NCBI RefSeq assembly: GCF_014207595.1
Contig: NZ_JACHGY010000002.1
Location: forward strand, 1 to 60,787
Direction: 5' to 3'
DNA from: Algisphaera agarilytica
GTDB lineage: Bacteria > Planctomycetota > Phycisphaerae > Phycisphaerales > Phycisphaeraceae
DNA: 60,787 nucleotides
Positions 25,022 through 33,272 of the stretch are shown piece after piece. The notes under the pieces are model-generated. The model was not told the origin of the DNA. It ran no database searches and was given only the letters and a program-made list of their open reading frames with translations. A program made the position numbers and the translations under genes. Numbering within the stretch: the first letter of the stretch is position 1; each line of letters opens with the position of its first letter.

Positions 25022-26140
25022 TCAGAGGATGAGCATCGCGTCGCCGAAGGAATAGAAGCGGTATTCCTCTCGGATCGCTTCGCGATACCACCCCAGCAGA
25101 CGATCGACCCCGACACCCGGCAGGGCGGCGACCAGAGCCAACAGCGTCGATTGGGGCAGATGGAAGTTGGTGAGCAAGCGGTCGGTGTAGCGGTAGGTAA
25201 ATGAGCCGTCGGCTACACGATCGGGGGTGATGAACAATTCGGTCTCGCCGGTGTGCTGGTTCACGCCCTCGAATGAATCGGGCAGGCTTTCGAGGGTCCG
25301 CACGCTGGTCGTACCCACCGCAAGGATGTCCCGGCCCCGTTCACGCACGGCCCGCAACGCGTCGAGCGTCTCACCCGCAACGTCGATCCATTCGCGGTGG
25401 ATCGGGTGGTCTTCGAGCGACTCGGTGTGAACGGGCAAGAAGGTACCCAGCCCCACGTGCAGCGTGACCGCGGCACGGTGCACGCCCATCGCATCGAGTG
25501 AGGCGAGCAGCTCCGGCGTGAAGTGGAGTCCCGCCGTGGGGGCGGCGACGGAGCCGGCCTGCTGCGTATCGGAAAACACCGTGTTGTAGCGCTCGAAGTC
25601 GTTCCCCGTGAATTCGGGTTGCTCACGGGCTTTTCGGGCTTTGCGGATGTAGGGTGGCAGCGGCGTCGAGCCCACCCGCTCGAGAAGCGTCGGCGGGTCA
25701 GTGGTTTGGTCCGAGCTCACCTGGACCCGCCAAGCGCCTCGCCCGAGCGACTCGGTCAGGGTGAGCTGGGCCACGGTCTCATCACCCTTCCGCGGAACGG
25801 GGTGCAGGTCGATGGCTTCGCCGGGCTGGAGCTTGCCCTTGGACTCGAGCATGACTTCCCAAGTGGTTTCGTCGTGCGCGCAGACGAACAGGCCCGAGAC
25901 CTTGCCGCCGGTCGCGTCGCGGGTGCCGGTGAGGTAGGCCCGCAGGACACGGGTCTGGTTCACGACCATGAGGTCGCCCGGCTGGAACACACCCAGCTTG
26001 GGCAGGTCACGGACCCGGCGGTGTTCGACTTTGCCCGAATCGCGGTGGATGGCCATCAGCCGGGCGCTGTCGCGGGGCTCGGCGGCGGTCGTGGCGATCC
26101 GTTCGGGGGGGAGGTCGAAATCGAGTTCCGAAGTACGCAT
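25022..26140 (-). CDS. queA: S-adenosylmethionine:tRNA ribosyltransferase-isomerase
   Basis: A 372-residue QueA, which moves the ribosyl part of SAM onto 7-aminomethyl-7-deazaguanine in tRNA to form epoxyqueuosine. Family signatures are the N-terminal FDLPPERIA, SARLM, LPPYIR, VAAPTAGLHFT, LHVGLGTF and NFHLPQSTLL. The ATG at 26138-26140 is chosen since MRTSELDFDLP is the canonical N-terminus. It is transcribed with tatC and DUF2237. Confidence 0.95.
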   Translation of the reverse strand: MRTSELDFDLPPERIATTAAEPRDSARLMAIHRDSGKVEHRRVRDLPKLGVFQPGDLMVVNQTRVLRAYLTGTRDATGGKVSGLFVCAHDETTWEVMLESKGKLQPGEAIDLHPVPRKGDETVAQLTLTESLGRGAWRVQVSSDQTTDPPTLLERVGSTPLPPYIRKARKAREQPEFTGNDFERYNTVFSDTQQAGSVAAPTAGLHFTPELLASLDAMGVHRAAVTLHVGLGTFLPVHTESLEDHPIHREWIDVAGETLDALRAVRERGRDILAVGTTSVRTLESLPDSFEGVNQHTGETELFITPDRVADGSFTYRYTDRLLTNFHLPQSTLLALVAALPGVGVDRLLGWYREAIREEYRFYSFGDAMLIL

Positions 26141-26297
26141 GGCCGAGCATCCTAGGGCATCATCCGTGTGGCGTCGATGCAACATTCCATCCAGACCGAA
26201 AGCGGGTGGAGCTTCGGGTGGGTTGCTCAAGTGACGGTAAGGGCATGGTTTAGGTTGATGTCGCTCGGCTGGTCTCTCGCGGTCCGGGGCTCGCAGC

Positions 26298-26657
26298 ATG
26301 CTTGGCGTGCGTATCGATCCCCGCTCCAGCCTGTCGGTTCAACTGATCCACGAGGCCAACTTCGGCCCCGAGCGGTTCGAACCGTTCGGCCCGCCGCTGA
26401 GCCGAGAGGTCGAGGGGCCTTGGTCGATCCACACCGCGGCCGGGGATCAGGTGGAGCTTTCGGATTCGGTGGCCCGCAAGCCGCAGCCTTGCCCTGCGGA
26501 TGTGTACACCTGCGACGCCCGCCTCGGCCCCGTCCTCGGTTATCGCTTAGGGCAGGAACAAGCGGAAGTTCATGTTCATACCGAAGTCCGTGAAGTGGCC
26601 GTGCCGACGACCCTGCCGACGCATGTCGTGGGCTCGCTGCTCGACGTCCTGGCGTAG
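26298..26657 (+). CDS. Hypothetical protein of 119 residues
   Basis: The ORF begins with ATG 26298 and shows the GC-rich third-position codon use of its neighbours. The product is soluble, with no signal or membrane segment. It contains the stretches VRIDPRSSLSVQLIHEANFG and YTCDARLGPVLGYRLGQEQAEVHVHTEV, which could be a small beta-rich domain. I do not recognise a family. It is divergent from queA. Confidence 0.55.
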   Translation: MLGVRIDPRSSLSVQLIHEANFGPERFEPFGPPLSREVEGPWSIHTAAGDQVELSDSVARKPQPCPADVYTCDARLGPVLGYRLGQEQAEVHVHTEVREVAVPTTLPTHVVGSLLDVLA

Positions 26658-26695
26658 CCGCGGCGGCCTCTGAACGAGGCTGGTACATTTTCGAT

Positions 26696-27313
26696 GTGAG
26701 AACCGGGGCAGCCCAGAAACGATCTCGTGTGAAACGCTTACCGCCTTTGGCGTACTTGCGGCGTCGCCGTTGGCGTAGCCGAGGCGCCGTGGTGCTGGCG
26801 GTGCTGTTGCTGGTCGCGCTGTTCCTCGCCGATCGCTGGGGCGTCCTGGTATATGGCGGGGCGGAAGCGACCCGGTACGACGGGCGGAGTTTTGACGTGG
26901 TCGCGGTCATCGACGGCGATACGCTTGATCTGGACGTACCCGATGGGTCGAGCGCTACGACCCGGGTGCGGCTCTGGGGGATCAACACCCCCGAGCGTGG
27001 ACGGCAGGGGCGTCCCGCTGAGACCGGGGCTGAGGCCGCGACCGAACGGACGCAGGAACTTGCCCTCGGGCAGCGGGTCACCCTCCGGCTTGAACCCCAC
27101 CGGCTCAGGGGCCAGTACGGGCGTCTGCTGGCCTACGTGGTCCTGGCCGACGGAACGATCCTCAACGAACGCTTGCTGTCCGAAGGGCTGGCCCGGGCGG
27201 ACGATCGCTGGCCACACCGGGAGGTGGATCGTTACGCCCAGCTCCAGCGGCAGGCCCAGCGGGAAGGCCGCGGCTTGTGGTTCGAGCCACCGCCCGGGAT
27301 TCGTGGACCCTAG
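26696..27313 (+). CDS. Membrane-anchored thermonuclease (SNase) family protein
   Basis: A 205-residue protein with a basic N-terminus, one transmembrane segment at about residues 30-46 (VVLAVLLLVALFLAD) and a staphylococcal-nuclease-like OB-fold. Motifs include VVAVIDGDTLDL, RLWGINTPERGRQG, LEPHRLRGQYGRLLAYV and LNERLLSEGLARA. The nuclease faces outward if the helix acts as a signal anchor. The usual GIDTPE motif reads GINTPE, a common variant. The start is GTG at 26696; a second GTG lies 11 codons in. Confidence 0.9.
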   Translation: MRTGAAQKRSRVKRLPPLAYLRRRRWRSRGAVVLAVLLLVALFLADRWGVLVYGGAEATRYDGRSFDVVAVIDGDTLDLDVPDGSSATTRVRLWGINTPERGRQGRPAETGAEAATERTQELALGQRVTLRLEPHRLRGQYGRLLAYVVLADGTILNERLLSEGLARADDRWPHREVDRYAQLQRQAQREGRGLWFEPPPGIRGP

Positions 27314-27458
27314 GCGGTATAGCGGGATGGCCTGCAGTGAAAAGTAGGCCCGATGGACTTGAAAACCACTCGCACGGCGCAAAAATAGATTGGAGTCGTT
27401 TAGGATTTCATTTCACCGCGTCTGATTCAGCAGACGCCAAGAGAGGCAGTGGGCCGTT

Positions 27459-27698
27459 TTGGTAGCACCCGGAAGATACAGAGGCGGCGGAGCCCCACGC
27501 GACGCTCGGCGGAAAGCCATCGCCGAGACCAGCGCGTTTCTGACCTGGGCGTTATCGGAAGACCGGAATCTGCCACGGATACCCCGTCGACGGGTGGACC
27601 AAGGGGGATTCACCAAACTGCTGCAGCGTCCGATGGCGCGGGCGCTGGTGGGGCACTGGTGGGGGCAGACGCTATCGAAATGGGGCCAGAAGGATTGA
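27459..27698 (+). CDS. Small hypothetical protein, 79 residues
   Basis: From a TTG at 27459 the frame gives a basic protein with GRYRGGGAPRDARRKAIAET, SAFLTWALSEDRNLPRIPRRR and LVGHWWGQTLSKW. Codon use is similar to neighbouring genes, and the composition looks more like a real protein than a shadow frame. A purine-rich GAGAGG lies about 12 bases upstream. The product is unrecognised and the start is doubtful. The rest of 27314-27883 shows no gene. Confidence 0.45.
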   Translation: MVAPGRYRGGGAPRDARRKAIAETSAFLTWALSEDRNLPRIPRRRVDQGGFTKLLQRPMARALVGHWWGQTLSKWGQKD

Positions 27699-27883
27699 CC
27701 CAGGCTCGATCCACGCCGTTAACCGCCATATCGCTAAGATGTGCCCACCTCACCGGGTTCTACTGGTGAAAGATCGCGAACGGGTCGATAAAACGTTCGT
27801 ATAACCAAGCGATTGGCCTGCTCTTGGGCCCGCTGGCTGAGATCAGTTCGTTAACCCTTTCTTTCCTCTCGTAGAAGTTGAGC

Positions 27884-28798
27884 ATGAATACCGTCAAATC
27901 CACCATCAGTTCGGGGTACCGATGGCGCCTGATCCTCATCACCTTCATCATGCTCGGCTTCGGGGCCTACTGCATCTACGACTGGCAGATCGGTTACCCC
28001 AAGATCAAAGAGATCGGGCTGGCCTACGTGGACATCAAGGAAGCCAACCCCGACGACTACCCGCAGGTCTGGAAGGAATACGCTTCGGAACGCGGATGGA
28101 AGACGACGCCTCCCAAGAAGATCAAAAAAGCGAGCGAGTACGACAAAGACATCTTCACGCAGTTGTTGATGGCCATGATCACCGTGCCCCTTGGTTTGTT
28201 CTTCCTGTTCAAGCTGGTCCGCGAGAACGGCCGGTGGGTCGCGATGGACGAAAACGGTATCACCGCCAGCGGCGGGCACACCATGCCTTGGGATTCAATC
28301 AAGTCGCTGAACGAAGAGAAGTGGAAGACCAAAGGCATCGCCTTGTTGCACTACACCGACGCCAACGGCTCGGAGCGGAAGGTTTTGCTCGACGACTTCA
28401 AGCAGGAACGCGAGCCGACTACCGCGATCGTGAGCCGGGTGCAGCAACTGCTTAACCCTGATGCAGAATCACAGGATGGGTCGGCCGATCTGCCGCCAAC
28501 CGAAATCGAAGCGGGGAATGTTTACGCATATGCCAATGAAAACGGTACCTATGCTGTCAGCAAAATCCTGGCGGTAGATGAATTTGCTGTTCACGTGCGG
28601 CTGTACGAACAGCAATTTGACACACTTCCTGAGCGGGTGTCGACCCGAGACCTCAAGTCTCAGATCGGACATGCTCCGATGGACAAAACAGGCTTTTCTG
28701 AAACGCACACTCTGATTGCTCAGGAAGCGGTCGAGGATCATGAGTTGGAAGGCTACCGCGTTTATCTAGAGATGACATCCGAATCTGAAAATGCCTAG
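27884..28798 (+). CDS. Hypothetical two-helix membrane protein
   Basis: From ATG 27884 the product has 304 residues. There is a transmembrane helix at about 12-30 (WRLILITFIMLGFGAYCIY), an extracytoplasmic loop rich in lysine, and a second helix at about 93-112. A cytoplasmic part follows with a PH-domain-like stretch (WVAMDENGITASGGHTMPWD, GIALLHYTDANGSERKVLLD). The last 110 residues may be a separate small beta domain. No function is recognised. Its end overlaps the convergent AI-2E-type gene by 4 bases. Confidence 0.75.
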   Translation: MNTVKSTISSGYRWRLILITFIMLGFGAYCIYDWQIGYPKIKEIGLAYVDIKEANPDDYPQVWKEYASERGWKTTPPKKIKKASEYDKDIFTQLLMAMITVPLGLFFLFKLVRENGRWVAMDENGITASGGHTMPWDSIKSLNEEKWKTKGIALLHYTDANGSERKVLLDDFKQEREPTTAIVSRVQQLLNPDAESQDGSADLPPTEIEAGNVYAYANENGTYAVSKILAVDEFAVHVRLYEQQFDTLPERVSTRDLKSQIGHAPMDKTGFSETHTLIAQEAVEDHELEGYRVYLEMTSESENA

Positions 28799-30195
28799 GC
28801 CTCGGCCGCGACTTTTCTGAGTCGGGGTAGCAGCATCTCACGGGATAGTATCTTTACGCATGCCGCCAGCGGGATCGCCAGGAGCATGCCCAGCAGCCCG
28901 GCCAGTGTCCCGCCGACCAGGACCACCAGCATGACGGTCAACGGGTCCAGGTTCGTGGCCTGTCCCTGAACCAGCGGCTCGACCACCCAGCCGTCGAGGC
29001 TCTGTGCCGCGAAGTAGACGACGCTCGGCCAGAGGATCAGCGCGACCGTGAAGTCTCCGCCGTTGGCCAGCGTCGTGATGACCGCCAGGATCAACGCCAG
29101 GATCCAGCCCACCGCGGGAAGGAACGGCACGAGGTTCATCAGCCCCGTCACCACCCCAAGCAAGAACCAGTAGGGCACGTCGGCGATCCACCAGCCGACG
29201 ATCAGGATCACCATCATGACCAGGCTCTGGATCAGCCTGCCGCGCACAAACGACGAGACCGCCAGGTCCATCTTCTTGAGCATGTCGATGGTTTCGGCCT
29301 GATGCGAGCGTGGGATGAACGGCTCGAACCATTTCAAGATCGCATCAAACTTCCACGAGAAGAAAAAGAAGCAGAACACGATCACCACGGCGGACAACGC
29401 GATATAGCTGGTGAAGCTCACCGCGGACCCCACCAGCCCGACGCCGATGTCCAGCGACTGCATCGCCCAGCCCGCGATGACCGAGCCGTCCAATCCCTTG
29501 AGCCGTTCGACACTGAGCTCGAGCAGTCGGCGATTGCGGTCGGGGTTGATGAACTTGTCGACGATCGACGCGTCTTCCTCGGCCGCCTCTGGACTCACGG
29601 CGTCGGCCTCTGCATCGATCTCCGCGGCTTGAGTCGTGCCGTCAATCTCTGCTTCGGTGTCATTCGCCGCGACCTCCGGCTTGACCTGTACCACCACGAC
29701 GTCGGGTCGCTGTTCTGACTCGCCCGCTTCTTTTTGGTCGATCCGGGCAAGCAGTTTGTCGACGTATCTCGGATAAGCTTCCTGGATCGTCTTGAGCAGC
29801 TCGCCGCCTTGTTGGTACATCGTCGGCACCGCGGTGACCATGATGACCATGACCATGACCAGGGCCAACAACATCAGCGAGATGGTCCCCGCCAGTCGGC
29901 CGATGCGCATCTTGAGCTCGACAAAACGCAGGGCCGGGTTGACGATGTACGCCAACGCCAAGCCGATCAGCACCGGTACGAGCACCGAGCGCACCGCATA
30001 GAGCATCCCCAGGACGCCGGGCACGACGTAGGACAGCACCAGGAAGATGACCAGCGCGGCGAGCAGCGTCTGGAACCAGCGTCGCTGCCAGACGTATCGG
30101 CGGAACTCGGGTTTGCCTGGGGTGGCACGCGCCGGTTCGGGGCGTGCCTCAGGGGGCTGGGGTGAGGGCTCAACGGCATCGGCCGAGTCGGACAT
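28795..30195 (-). CDS. AI-2E transporter / PerM-type permease family protein
   Basis: A 466-residue membrane protein with an N-terminal proline/glutamate-rich cytoplasmic segment (1-35), then paired transmembrane helices. The family core includes GLALAYIVNPALRFVE, GRLIQSLVMMVILIVGWW and MNLVPFLPAVGWILALI. About 80 hydrophilic residues (about 155-235) are inserted between helices 3 and 4 and are rich in acidic residues (EAEIDGTTQAAEIDAEAD). The family exports or imports small solutes; the autoinducer-2 name should not be taken as the substrate here. Confidence 0.88.
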   Translation of the reverse strand: MSDSADAVEPSPQPPEARPEPARATPGKPEFRRYVWQRRWFQTLLAALVIFLVLSYVVPGVLGMLYAVRSVLVPVLIGLALAYIVNPALRFVELKMRIGRLAGTISLMLLALVMVMVIMVTAVPTMYQQGGELLKTIQEAYPRYVDKLLARIDQKEAGESEQRPDVVVVQVKPEVAANDTEAEIDGTTQAAEIDAEADAVSPEAAEEDASIVDKFINPDRNRRLLELSVERLKGLDGSVIAGWAMQSLDIGVGLVGSAVSFTSYIALSAVVIVFCFFFFSWKFDAILKWFEPFIPRSHQAETIDMLKKMDLAVSSFVRGRLIQSLVMMVILIVGWWIADVPYWFLLGVVTGLMNLVPFLPAVGWILALILAVITTLANGGDFTVALILWPSVVYFAAQSLDGWVVEPLVQGQATNLDPLTVMLVVLVGGTLAGLLGMLLAIPLAACVKILSREMLLPRLRKVAAEA

Positions 30196-30321
30196 GCAAG
30201 GGCTCCCGAAGATGGGTGGACGGGTGCAGGATACCTGCCCGTAGCATCATCGGGTAATTGCGTTCTCACAGATGCGAATTGTGGGGCCACCGATCCGCAC
30301 TGCGGGGATCTGTGGGTTCGA

Positions 30322-30720
30322 TCAGCCCAGGGCCAGGGCCGAGCTGCCGAAGGCGTCACGGAACGAGTAGACGTTTTCAAAGTCCGCCAGCGAGTCGTCC
30401 TCGGTCTTGTGCATCATGCCGGATTCGACCATGGCGAAGACGATGTGGCCGAAGTCTTCACATTTCGTGATCCGCCAGCGACGCAGCACCGTGCCCGCGA
30501 GCAGGCCGTATTGCTGGATGGCGTAGTCACGCAGCCCCTCGCACAGCACCCGGCCGCTGATGTGACGGCTGGGCTGATCCGGGTCCTCGGGGTCGTAGTC
30601 TTCGGTGAGCTCGCCGTGCTCCCGGCGGACCGTGAAGTCCAAGCCGCGCTGAACGAAAACAAAGGCGTCCAGCGGGTATCGGGTCGAATTCACGGCTTCT
30701 GAGAGTGCCACGCTCATCAT
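30322..30720 (-). CDS. Minf_1886-type (Verrucomicrobia/Planctomycetes-restricted) protein
   Basis: From the ATG at 30718-30720 (a second ATG follows at once) the product has 132 residues. Features are DAFVFVQRGLDFTVRR, HISGRVLCEGLRDYAIQQYG, MVESGMMHKTEDDSLADFENVY and FRDAF. These match my memory of a small family confined to the PVC group, of unknown function. It supports a planctomycete source for the window. Confidence 0.8.
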   Translation of the reverse strand: MMSVALSEAVNSTRYPLDAFVFVQRGLDFTVRREHGELTEDYDPEDPDQPSRHISGRVLCEGLRDYAIQQYGLLAGTVLRRWRITKCEDFGHIVFAMVESGMMHKTEDDSLADFENVYSFRDAFGSSALALG

Positions 30721-30817
30721 CAGGTGCAAGTATACCCTTCGATTGTGGCCCGGGCGAGGGGGTGTTGACCGGATTCCGCAGGATTGCCTATCCCCACATC
30801 TCACCAAAAGCAGCGGC

Positions 30818-31513
30818 TCAGTAACCGCCGTCCCGCATCTGCTCGACCGATTCCGGGAAGGGGTAGCGGGCGTAGACGGCGGTGGGGTGGCTGTCCCACA
30901 TCTTCACCGAGGGGTAGACATCCCCCGCAAATCCGGCTTCGCTCATGACCCGCAGCACCGTCTCGAAGCTCGGCTCGGTCCCGGGCTCGGCCCCGGCCAA
31001 CCGGTTCGCGTGGGCCCCGAGGAACGAAACCGATGCCGTGGGCAGACGCTGGGTCTTGCGGCGCAGCATCTCGCTGACGATCTCAAAGCCGTGGCCCAGA
31101 TCGGTGATGGTCATCTCGTCCTGGGCCGAGGGGCGCAGCAGAGCAAGGACCTCGACCACGTCCATGTCGAATTTCAGGACCGCGGTCTGCTGGTTGCCCG
31201 CAAACTGGCGGGCGTACTCGGTGATCGTCTTAGGGGTCCACATCGACGTCGGGAGCAGAGTCGCCAGCTGGGCCACGATGCCGTGGCTGTTGTCTTCGGT
31301 GTTCACCGCGCAGACGAGCGACCGGTAACGCCCCGCCAGCACATCGTCGAGCAGGTGCTGGCCCCACATAATCCGCAGACGCCGGGTCACATCCGGTTGG
31401 CTCGACGGCTTGCCGTCCGGGATGATCGTGATTTTCTCGCTGAGATGGGTTTCGACGATCAGGTCGTCGCCGTGTCCGTCGTAGATCTGCGCAGGTTGGG
31501 TGGTGGTCGACAT
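30818..31513 (-). CDS. Conserved hypothetical protein, 231 residues
   Basis: The product is soluble with no signal peptide. Notable parts are VTRRLRIMWGQHLLDDVLAG, LVCAVNTEDNSHGIVAQLAT, and DMDVVEVLALLRPSAQDEM. The ending has SVKMWDSHPTAVYARYPFPESVEQMRDGG. I do not recognise a characterised family. It is divergent from the queuosine-precursor-type transporter gene. Confidence 0.75.
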   Translation of the reverse strand: MSTTTQPAQIYDGHGDDLIVETHLSEKITIIPDGKPSSQPDVTRRLRIMWGQHLLDDVLAGRYRSLVCAVNTEDNSHGIVAQLATLLPTSMWTPKTITEYARQFAGNQQTAVLKFDMDVVEVLALLRPSAQDEMTITDLGHGFEIVSEMLRRKTQRLPTASVSFLGAHANRLAGAEPGTEPSFETVLRVMSEAGFAGDVYPSVKMWDSHPTAVYARYPFPESVEQMRDGGY

Positions 31514-31638
31514 CGAGAGAATTCCTTGTTGCCCGAGTGGGCGGGGGTGAAGAAAGGCAACAGGATTGTAACATCACTCGAGGGGACCTAGCATGAATTA
31601 CACGTGTCGCTTTCTTTCCCTCTCGTGAGTAACTGGTC

Positions 31639-32502
31639 TTGTCCACCGCATCTCCCGGCATCGATCCCGCGATCCTCCATCAACGCCGTGAACGGGTGTT
31701 CCTCGTTCTCGCGGGGCTGTTCCTCGGGACGTTGACGATGCTCAACCTGCTGGGGATATCGCGGTTCCTGGTCTTGGCGTCCTATGGCGGGGAATCGGGA
31801 TTGCAGTGGGGCATCCCGGGCGAGTTGACCTTCGCCGTCGCCGTGGGTGTGTTGCCTTACCCGATCACTTTTCTCTGCACCGACCTCATCAGCGAGTTTT
31901 ACGGCCGAAAACGAGCCAATTTTCTGGTTCTCGTCGGTTTGCTGCTCAACCTCTGGGTGGTGTTGATCCTCTGGATCGGCGGCGAACTCCCGGGCTTTCT
32001 GCCCAACGACGCCGGCGGCGGCTTCCCCGTACAGCCCGAGTACAACGCCGACAAAGGCCTCTACGAAGAAACAGGCTGGACCTTCTACCAGATACGTTTC
32101 TTAGCGATCAGTTCGGTCTTTGCTTCGATGATTGCGTACCTGGCCGCTCAGCTCATCGATGTGCAGGTGTTCCACTTCTGGAAACGGCTAACCAAAGGCA
32201 AGCACCTCTGGCTGCGTAACAACGGCTCGACCATTATCAGCCAATTCGTGGACACGTTTGCGGTGATTACCATTACCCACTTCTACGCCCACGCATTGCC
32301 GGTCGACGACGCCAAGGCTATCTGGCCGCAGCTCTGGCTTTTCATTATCACGGGCTTCGTGTTCAAACTTGTCGCGGCGCTGATCGACACCCCGGTGATC
32401 TACCTAGCTGTAGCATTCTTCAAGAAGTATCTGCATCTCGACCCCACGGCTGAACACAACGCGGACGTCGAAGAGATTCAGATGTTTAGCTCCCCTCAGT
32501 GA
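31639..32502 (+). CDS. Queuosine precursor transporter family (YhhQ/VUT-type) membrane protein
   Basis: A 287-residue protein with about six hydrophobic segments. It has the family signature PITFLCTDLISEFYGRKRAN early, SVFASMIAYLAAQLIDVQVFHFWK in the middle and SQFVDTFAVITITHF near residue 200. Members import queuosine precursors (preQ0/preQ1). queA lies 5.5 kb away on the other strand, which agrees with queuosine biology. The start shown is TTG at 31639; no strong ribosome-binding site is visible, so the first few residues are uncertain. An extracytoplasmic loop of about 35 residues (110-150) is longer than usual. Confidence 0.88.
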   Translation: MSTASPGIDPAILHQRRERVFLVLAGLFLGTLTMLNLLGISRFLVLASYGGESGLQWGIPGELTFAVAVGVLPYPITFLCTDLISEFYGRKRANFLVLVGLLLNLWVVLILWIGGELPGFLPNDAGGGFPVQPEYNADKGLYEETGWTFYQIRFLAISSVFASMIAYLAAQLIDVQVFHFWKRLTKGKHLWLRNNGSTIISQFVDTFAVITITHFYAHALPVDDAKAIWPQLWLFIITGFVFKLVAALIDTPVIYLAVAFFKKYLHLDPTAEHNADVEEIQMFSSPQ

Positions 32503-32512
32503 AGCCGATGTG

Positions 32513-33100
32513 ATGTCGACCAAAGCTCAACTCCGGCAAAAGTTCCGGGCCGTGCGGGATGCGATACCGGCCGGCGAGCGGCAGCGCGGTTCCCAAGCCA
32601 TCCATCAAACGATTCTGAACCTGCCGGAACTCGGCACTGCCCAAAGCGTTTTCGTGTACGCCTCGGCGGGCAGCGAGGTGGCGACGCACGAGTTGATCGA
32701 GGCGTTGCTTGTCCGCGGTAAAACGGTGGCGGTCCCGCACATCACCGATCCCAAGGCGGGCCGGATGCAGGCGGTCGTCATCCACGCGCTCCAGGACCTC
32801 GTACCCGACCCGCACCTGCCTTCTCTGCTCACCCCCCAAACCGGCGAACCGCTCGGCCTCGCCCCCGACCTCACGCTGCTCCCCGGGCTCGCGTTTTCGC
32901 CCGAGACCGGCGTCCGGCTGGGCATGGGCGGGGGGTACTACGACCGCTTTTTCGATGGGCCGGGTCATGAGGGTGGCCTGCGTGTCGGCTTGGCCTTCGA
33001 CGAACAACTGCGCGATGACTTGCCCGTAGAAACTCACGACTACCCCGTCCACGCCATCGCGACCCCGCGTCGGCTTTACCGTATTTCCGCTGAGGATTAA
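32513..33100 (+). CDS. 5-formyltetrahydrofolate cyclo-ligase
   Basis: A 195-residue enzyme that uses ATP to convert 5-formyl-THF to 5,10-methenyl-THF. The motif set is clear: STKAQLRQKFRAVRDAI near the start, VFVYASAGSEVATHELI, LLPGLAFSPETGVRLGMGGGYYDRF and the closing VETHDYPVHAIATP. An alternative GTG start one codon upstream (32510) is possible. It lies 10 bases after the transporter gene. Confidence 0.93.
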   Translation: MSTKAQLRQKFRAVRDAIPAGERQRGSQAIHQTILNLPELGTAQSVFVYASAGSEVATHELIEALLVRGKTVAVPHITDPKAGRMQAVVIHALQDLVPDPHLPSLLTPQTGEPLGLAPDLTLLPGLAFSPETGVRLGMGGGYYDRFFDGPGHEGGLRVGLAFDEQLRDDLPVETHDYPVHAIATPRRLYRISAED

Positions 33101-33120
33101 CCCGCCCTCCGCGTTGGCTT

Positions 33121-33172
33121 GCCCGCATAACCCGCACAGTGTGACGTATCACGCCGATGCGGGCGATTTTTA
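33121..33172 (+). terminator. Probable rho-independent terminator
   Basis: GCCCGCAT at 33121-33128 pairs perfectly with ATGCGGGC at 33157-33164. A smaller nested hairpin (GTGACGTATCAC) lies in the loop, and a T-rich stretch follows. It lies 20 bases after the cyclo-ligase stop. Confidence 0.65.
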
Positions 33173-33272
33173 TGGGATTTTCGGCTTAGGCGGGATCGTC
33201 AAACCTTCATCGACCGTCCGGAAACGTCGATAGCAACCGTGTTTCTCTACTTGCTATCACGCGGAGTTGGTT

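Noticed and set aside
26227-27081. A 284-codon frame on the minus strand
   Set aside because: It opposes the nuclease gene and the 119-residue ORF and is an Arg/Ser/Pro-rich shadow.
28795-30195. Quorum-sensing exporter based on the AI-2E name
   Set aside because: The family is broad and nothing else here concerns autoinducer-2, so no quorum-sensing role is claimed.
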